A stretch of 38,409 bases of DNA from Cochliopodium minus (Eukaryota > Discosea > Himatismenida > Cochliopodiidae), in assembly GCA_024220525.1 (NCBI GenBank), contig JAMYWO010000282.1, forward strand, positions 12,501-50,909, given 5' to 3'. A program made the position numbers and the translations under genes. This document shows positions 32,632-38,409 of the stretch, in pieces (positions within the stretch are counted from its first letter, which is position 1; each line of letters begins with the position of its first letter). The notes beneath the pieces are model-generated. The model did not search any database. It saw only the letters and a list, made by a program, of their open reading frames with translations, and was not told the DNA's origin.

Positions 32632-35600
32632 TTATTTTTTTAATTTCTTATTAGAACGGTCATTTTCATCGTTGTGGATCGATCTCTTTTCATTGGAACC
32701 AGAGAATGTTAAGGTATAATAAAAAAGGTACTGGATGATCTTGATGGTCAGAAAGTCTGGTAAGAGTTTTTTTGTTTTTGAAAAGATCTTCATTGACAAT
32801 ATGAAAGTAAGGATAGTTCTTTGCATGGGAGTTGACACAAAAGAAAAGATTGGTTTGAAAAAGATTTTTGAAGGATCAATACTTATTTTCTTTTGTGAAA
32901 AAAAAGAATAAAATTTAAAAGGTTTGAAAATAAAAATTACATTTATTTGTGAGATGATCGAATTATTTTCATCAACGAAAGACAAAATTTCTTCTATTTT
33001 ACCTAACTTCAACAAGATCAGGTTTCTAGGGAAGAGGTCGGAATGTTTGACAATATTGGAAAGAACTTTTTTAACTAAAGGATAAGAATCCTTTTTGTGA
33101 TTGAAGGTGAGAACAATGAAAAACAAGCTCCCTGATAAAGAAGAAAAATTAATTTTTGAAGGAAAACAGAACACCATTGAATTGATTATCTTGAGAAATC
33201 CTTTTTTTTAATTTAATTTAAAAAAAAAATTAAGATTTGAAAAGATATTTTTTTAAATTAAATTAAAAATACTTATTAATATCATTTCTGGTATGCTTTT
33301 ATGAGCGAATTCTTTGAGAATGATGACAAGTTCTTCCAAAAAGAAATCGTAATTAAATTCAGAGAGCAAACTCTTGTACTTATTACTGTCACATACATCT
33401 GCTATGAAAGAAAGACACTCAAAAATATCGTAACGAATAACCCGTTCTAATAGTTTTAAAGTGGAGAGGAGATACGAGGAAATATCTTCTTTGGAGTGTT
33501 GGGCACATTTGGACAATAGTTTGAGAGGAAATGAATCTCCTAAAGAAAATTTTCATATTTATAAAAAAAGTTATATATTTTAGAAAAGTAAATTTATTAT
33601 TAAAAAAAGTTTTGACCACTAGTGATAGATTGTGTGATGAATTCAGAAAGGAAGGCAAAGTGATCTTGGTCGATTCTTTTCGAAGCAACAACGATCTTAC
33701 CTATTGTCAATAAAATACGGCTCAGGAGGTTGTTGTTTGTTTCATGATTCATGATGCTTTTGATCCTTGATATGAAATGACAAATAGACAAATTATAACA
33801 ATGATCCATCTCTTTAATCACACCAGTTTCTTTGAATTAATAAAAAATATTTAAAATTAAAAAAAATATTTAAATTTTTTAAAAATATTTTTTATTTTTA
33901 TTACTTGCGGTCTCACCGAGAAGTTGATAAACTGATCTCTCATATTCTCCTTGGCACTCTATATCATCTTTTGTGAAGTTTTCTATAAATTTGAGTGAGA
34001 ATATGTGGAGTTTGTAAATAATTGTGTTGGAAGGCTTCATTTTCACAATCCATGTTAAAGAATCAATACAAACTGACTCTTTATCCCATTTGTTCCTGTT
34101 TTACATTTTATTTTTTAGATTTTTTATCTGTTTTAGATTTATTAATATTTTTATTTTATTTTACACTTGATAACTCAATCTAAGAAGACTATCGACAAAT
34201 ATAATAACTAAATCTCCAGAAAGCAAGCTGGTCAGCCCATTTAGCTTCAAAGAGAGGCAAATTTTGTTAAAAGAAACAAAAAAACACTTTTTGTGTGCAA
34301 GATTCTCATTCTCTAAAACATTGGAATAAAAGAACATGATTTCTTTGAAGTGGTCGGAAAGAATTTTGAGCCCATTTGTGGAAAAATTATCAAAAAAAGT
34401 TAAGAGTGCCTAAATGAAAAGAGAAATGGATCAATTTTACATTTTTATTTATTATATGTGATATCACAACATACATTTAATTTAAATTGAATTTATTATT
34501 ATCATTATTATTATTTTTTATTATTTTTTATTTTTATTTTTATTTTTATTTTTACTTTTGTTTCTTTCAAAGTTTGGTTTTTTTTGGTATCTTTAAGGAT
34601 GTCCACAAAATACTTATCATAAATTTTCTGAAGATTTTCTTGGGAGACTGCTTCTAGCACTTGGCTCAGGCAAAATATGGCACCGCTCCTATTTTGTATT
34701 AAATCAATGTTATTTTTGACAAAGGGAAGTACAAAATCCTTTAAAATTTATAAAAAATAAAAAATAAAATTAAAAAATAATAATAAAATTAAAATAAAAA
34801 ATAAAAAAAACTAATAAGAATAAATGAAGACAAAATTAATTTGAAAATAAATGATTTTAAATGTATGTTGTTTACCAAGACTTTGTCCTCTATCAAATTC
34901 GAAACATCTTTTAAACATTGGGCGGCTTGGTAAAACAAAACACTTTCGTTATCATCCTCATCATCATCATAATTGCAATCTTCCCTTTCTTCTTTAAATA
35001 AAAATTTCGGAAGATTTGTTATTGTTTTGTTGTTCAAAATGAAATCAAATCCCTTTTCTTTATTCTTTTTTAAATCTAGTTCTGTCAGAACGAGCTCTGA
35101 TATAAATTTTAATCCATTAAGATTTTCTGGTATTACAAGATTCATGATCCTTTCTATCTCCTTTAAAAGAAATTTTCAAAGTTTAAAATATAGAATTGTT
35201 TAAAAATAAAGTTCAAATCATTTTTTACATTATTGGTATTCATTATGAAATCTTCAAAGAAAAAGTAATGATGAGAAGCTATTCTCTCCAGGCATTTATC
35301 AAATTTTTTCCTTGTTTTCAAATCAACATTCCCACACGAAAAGATAGCATATACCAGTTTGTATCCCTCTTTTTTTTCCAGATCTATGAAAGGGAGGATC
35401 GTCGACAACAACTTGGCTGAATGGCTTTTCACCTTTTCTTTCTCATCATCGATCGTGTAGGAAATACATTTCAAGATTTTTTCTCTGTTCTTTACTATAA
35501 AATGTTCTCCCTATTTGTTTCAAAAAAAATAATCCAAAATTAAAAATTATGAAAATTTACATTCTCCACACAAACAAAATTTAACAAATTAAGGGATTCA

Positions 35601-35716
35601 CAAATCGATAAATCTTTATTTGTTATTTTGGCCAAAATATAACTGAGGAAATTGAATCCCCTTTCGATATCCAATCTTATCAATTCATTTATTATATCAT
35701 TGGATATCCTCACCAT
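32632..35716 (-). CDS. HEAT/ARM-type alpha-helical repeat protein, family unassigned
   Basis: Exons: 35561-35716, 35229-35510, 34876-35160, 34556-34738, 34165-34409, 33905-34095, 33617-33829, 33273-33539, 32941-33200, 32632-32889; 779 aa, or 796 if the 51-nt intron 32890-32940 is retained. Every junction keeps phase. The chain is a series of paired amphipathic helices, for example KSHSAKLLSTILPFIDLEKK, AIFCLSQVLEAVSQENL and LLSRILLTIGKIVVASKRID, which is the look of HEAT or armadillo repeats such as importins and cohesin loaders, but I see no diagnostic motif. An acidic loop (YDDDEDDNES) lies in exon 3. The C-terminus is basic (KRS...RSNKKLKK) and could serve as a nuclear localisation signal. 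The ATG at 35716 is preferred to an upstream non-ATG frame. Confidence 0.68.
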
Positions 35717-36207
35717 TCTATTTCTTTCCAAAACTTAAATATTTTTATTATTAAATTCATATATATTTTCAAAAATTTTGCCTATTCCTTTGCATAAAAA
35801 GGAATTTAATAATAGATCGAAGATAAGTGGATTGATTGTATATTTATCTATCTTTTTTCAATTTATTTTTCAATAGTATTGAAGAAATAAGCCTAATATC
35901 AATTCCTAATGAAGTATCAAGATATATATTGAAAATTTTGATGATATATTTTTCATGTTCTTTCTCTAATTCCTTCATTTTTTTTTCTGCAGTATCTCTT
36001 TGTTGATTATCTAGATTGAAAATTATATATATTCACTTGTATTTTAATATTGTTACTTTCCGAGATGGATGAAATAAATATTTCGATTATTCCTTCTTTG
36101 GTAATTTTGATTCCATCAATTTTTTTTTATTTTATCTGTTAAATTTGTTATTTAAAAATATTCCTTCTTTAATAATGAATGTTGCTTTTGTTGAAACATT
36201 TCTGAAA
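35717..36207. other. spacer between two minus-strand genes, with a coding-like fragment
   Basis: 491 bases. It should hold the promoter of the HEAT-like gene and the 3' end of the CR-type gene. It contains the coding-like pieces described at 35844-36118; the rest is A+T-rich sequence without further signal. Confidence 0.4.
35844..36118 (-). pseudogene. possible remnant of a two-exon gene
   Basis: Two pieces join in phase: about 36057-36118 (IDGIKITKEGIIEIFISSISE) and 35844-36010 (NQQRDTAEKKMKELEKEHEKYIIK and on to a TAA), with donor GTAACA and acceptor TCTAG. The first piece has no start codon and a TAA lies in frame just upstream, so it is not a complete gene. A similar 'IIKEGI' segment appears again just before it, near 36170-36195. 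It may be the tail of a decayed gene or an unrecognised alternative exon. Confidence 0.3.
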
Positions 36208-38242
36208 CTAAATTAATCTTATTTTTGCAAAATTTTGTTTCTCAAATAAAAAAATATCTTTGTTTGTTTCGATAAGATATTCTTTTTCATCCATAAATTT
36301 AAAGATCTGAAACTCTTCCTCCTTCAAACCCAGTTTGTCTTTAATCATGGCTTTCAGAACATTAAGATCTAAGGGTATACAAGGTAGAAAAATTTCTTTT
36401 ATAATCACATTTCCTTTAGAGCACAGTAAGTTCAGTCCCAAATTTGTGAATGAAGGAGACAACAGATATCCTCCAAGCAATTTCAGAGTTTTTATCTCCC
36501 CTCTCATCCCAAAATCTTTTTTATTCTTCCTAATCCAACTTGACACAGAAGCTTCATCAAAACTTTGGCTAAATTGAACCCTCCAGGCACCTGGAATAGA
36601 TTTCTTTGCATTTATGAAATCACTTGAAACCAAATGAACCACTGCATAATTTTTGATGTTGCCATTCGAATAATTGCAAGATTTCTTCTTCTTTTTATCT
36701 TCTTTCAAGAAAACTCCTTGATTCATCAATGTTTGAAGTTCTTCATCCGTCAAAAATCTCAATACATGTTCAACAACATCACCATCTTCAACAACAAGTT
36801 CAATGGCTAATTGGAGTTCCCCATTAATGTAGATATCAACATTCCCTTTTAACCCATCTCCAGAAAGCTCCAAATGAATCACGTTATTTGTAGGAACCAA
36901 ACTCGTCAGAGCACGATAAATTTCAGATTGGAGATGTTTTTCTCTCATTCTTCCTTTACTTACTTTTTCATTTATAGCAGCTTTAATTTGCTTGGGGTTC
37001 AAAAGAGGGATCATTTTATAAATGAGGTCATCAATTCCATCAAAATTTAATTTTGTGGGTCTTACATGAGAAGCAAAGAGAACACGAATGATATAATTCT
37101 TCATCATCTCAAAACCCCATGTAAATTTTGTTTCACCATGAAGAGTAATAACGGCATAACGAATGAGCATTTCGATATCTTTCTTGGGATAATTTTCAAA
37201 CAATAAGCAGTCCTCACCGGAGAAATAGAGTTCTTTGAGGATATTCTTTTCGTCTTCTGAAACGTGTTTCACATCGCTCAATGATCTGTAGCCGCTCAAT
37301 TTATCCAGCATCTCATATCCCAAAAGGTATTGGAGAATGTCTTGTTGGGGAATAATGTTGTTTCCATGGTAAGATTTAAAGTTTTCCAAGATATAAAAGT
37401 AAATCCTTTCTATCAGTCCAATGTGGCCCTTTACATAATCTTTGATTCGATTCTTTGTTTCTTCTTCCACTTTGAGAATGGAATTAGAGGTATTCTCTTT
37501 GTTGAATTTGTCATTGAGTTCATTCATTTCTTCATCAGTACAATAAAGAAACTCAACATTAAGAACAAAAGCTTTGGAAATCTCAGGGCTAGTGATCAGT
37601 CCTGTCCCGTTCAATTTTACAGCTGCCATAAAAATCCTCAAGTTATTGTATTTCTTCTCTATTGCAGGCTATTTAAGATTGAAAATATAATTTGTGAAAT
37701 GATCATTGATTTGATCATCAATTTTATAATGATAAAATTTTATTTACTTTGAGTTCTTGAAAAAAAATTGTATTCCAATCATTCTTTTTGAGATCTTCAG
37801 ATTGATTTTCTGGAAGATAGAGTTGTTGGATTTCATCAAAAATGAGGTAGCAAATTTTATCATTTTCTTCATATTTCTGATTGAGTTGAGAAAATGAATC
37901 GAAACCAGTCTCATTCTTCAATTTCTCCATCACATTAGATTTTATTTTGATAGAAAGATCAATGTAAAACACATCTTCCTTCTTTTCTTTCAATTTTTCT
38001 TGCAATAATTCACAAAATACAGTCTTTCCAGTTCCTTTCACCGATTTCAAAATGATTGTAAAATCCTCATTCAATTTTTCGATCACTTTGATGCATTTTT
38101 TCTCTCTTTTGGTCAATACAATACAATTTTCAAAATTATTTATTTTTTCCAATTTAGGCTTTTTCTCCACATTTTCTTCATTTTCAATAGAATCAATTTC
38201 CCTTTTATTTTCCATGTTTTTTTTATATTTATTCTCTAACAT
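36208..38242 (-). CDS. Crinkler/CR-type protein: P-loop NTPase plus PD-(D/E)xK-like nuclease domain
   Basis: Two exons, 37748-38242 and 36208-37668, phase 0; 651 aa. Residues 1-35 are charged with KKPK. Walker A is at about 67-74 (SVKGTGKT) and Walker B at 131-139 (CYLIFDEIQ). Residues ~175-265 carry the linker region typical of CR proteins, including ITSPEISKAFVLNVEFL and GHIGLIERIYFYI. Near residues 440-470 the segment NVDIYINGELQLAIEL then DGDVVEHVLRF matches the restriction-endonuclease-like domain of CR effectors (Asp443, Glu455, His466 approximately). CR/CRN proteins occur as pathogen effectors and also in free-living protists, where they are proposed to act in conflict. No signal peptide or LFLAK-type leader is seen. 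A second ATG at 38215 is possible. One intron in 651 codons is far fewer than in neighbours, perhaps a sign of later arrival. Confidence 0.8.
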
Positions 38243-38409
38243 AACTTGAAGAAAATTTCTTTTGATCTTATTTACAAATAAAATTTGTTACATTTTGTAT
38301 TTATCTTCAGTGGGTGGGATATGGAATTTATTCAAAAAATTAAATATTTTTTTTGCCAGTTACAATTTGTGATATATATGATTATGAATCGAATTTTGCT
38401 GCACATTGG
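38243..38409. other. flank upstream of the CR-type gene
   Basis: 167 bases to the window edge. No coding signal. It should include the promoter of the minus-strand gene that starts at 38242. Confidence 0.35.

Noticed and set aside
1-38409. Variant genetic code with reassigned stop codons
   Set aside because: No in-frame stop is needed inside any rebuilt exon chain, and TAA, TAG and TGA each terminate at least one gene.
1-38409. tRNA genes, CRISPR arrays, phage or transposon genes
   Set aside because: No cloverleaf with a recognisable T-loop, no regular spaced repeats and no transposase, integrase or reverse transcriptase motifs were seen. A tRNAscan or Infernal run would be needed to exclude small RNAs fully.

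Overview
The window is a stretch of nuclear chromosome from a protist. Genes are interrupted by many short, extremely A+T-rich spliceosomal introns (GT at the 5' end, AG at the 3' end, the 3' side often A-rich). Exons are clearly richer in G+C than introns and spacers. TAA, TAG and TGA all end genes in their normal sense, so the code is standard. I rebuilt 18 genes by hand, about 85 introns in all, and checked that the phase carries from exon to exon in each; one junction fails this test (F-box/LRR gene, near 16956-17218). AAT-coded Asn tracts, RING-TRAF zinc fingers, F-box/LRR proteins and a GIMAP/AIG1 GTPase fit an amoeboid protist (amoebozoan- or heterolobosean-like), but I cannot name the lineage. 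A gamma-carbonic-anhydrase with a presequence-like N-terminus suggests a respiring mitochondrion.

Layout. 266-721(-) orphan. 1125-2587(+) AIG1/GIMAP GTPase ending in a CaaX box. 2645-7106(-) UBR-box plus ankyrin protein. 7187-8646(-) VTT/DedA membrane protein. 9052-11706(-) sirtuin. 12004-13653(+) hydroxylysine-kinase-like phosphotransferase. 13734-15684(-) RING/TRAF zinc-finger protein with an Asn-rich tail. 15846-18126(+) F-box/LRR protein. 18251-19341(-) gamma-CA-like protein. 19513-20193(-) and 20374-20843(-) orphans. 20966-23472(+) protein with four copies of a zinc ribbon. 23548-26557(-) Gfo/Idh/MocA oxidoreductase in 17 exons. 26774-27143(+) ubiquitin-like protein with a C-terminal CaaX box. 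27271-29685(-) MBOAT acyltransferase. 29948-32597(+) WHTH (GRDP/DUF1399-like) plus F-box protein. 32632-35716(-) HEAT/ARM-like protein. 36208-38242(-) Crinkler/CR-type P-loop NTPase plus nuclease.

The region is compact. Convergent pairs are 34-127 bases apart and divergent pairs share spacers of about 120-400 bases. Nothing looks like an operon, phage, transposon, CRISPR array or tRNA.

The main theme is ubiquitin signalling: a UBR-box protein, a RING-TRAF protein, two F-box proteins and a prenylation-type ubiquitin-like protein lie within 30 kb. The most unusual items are the UBR4-type UBR box fused to ankyrin repeats, the CaaX-tailed ubiquitin-like protein, the F-box fused to a WHTH domain, a 7-nt microexon inside the RING codons, and a gamma-CA that keeps only one of its three zinc histidines.
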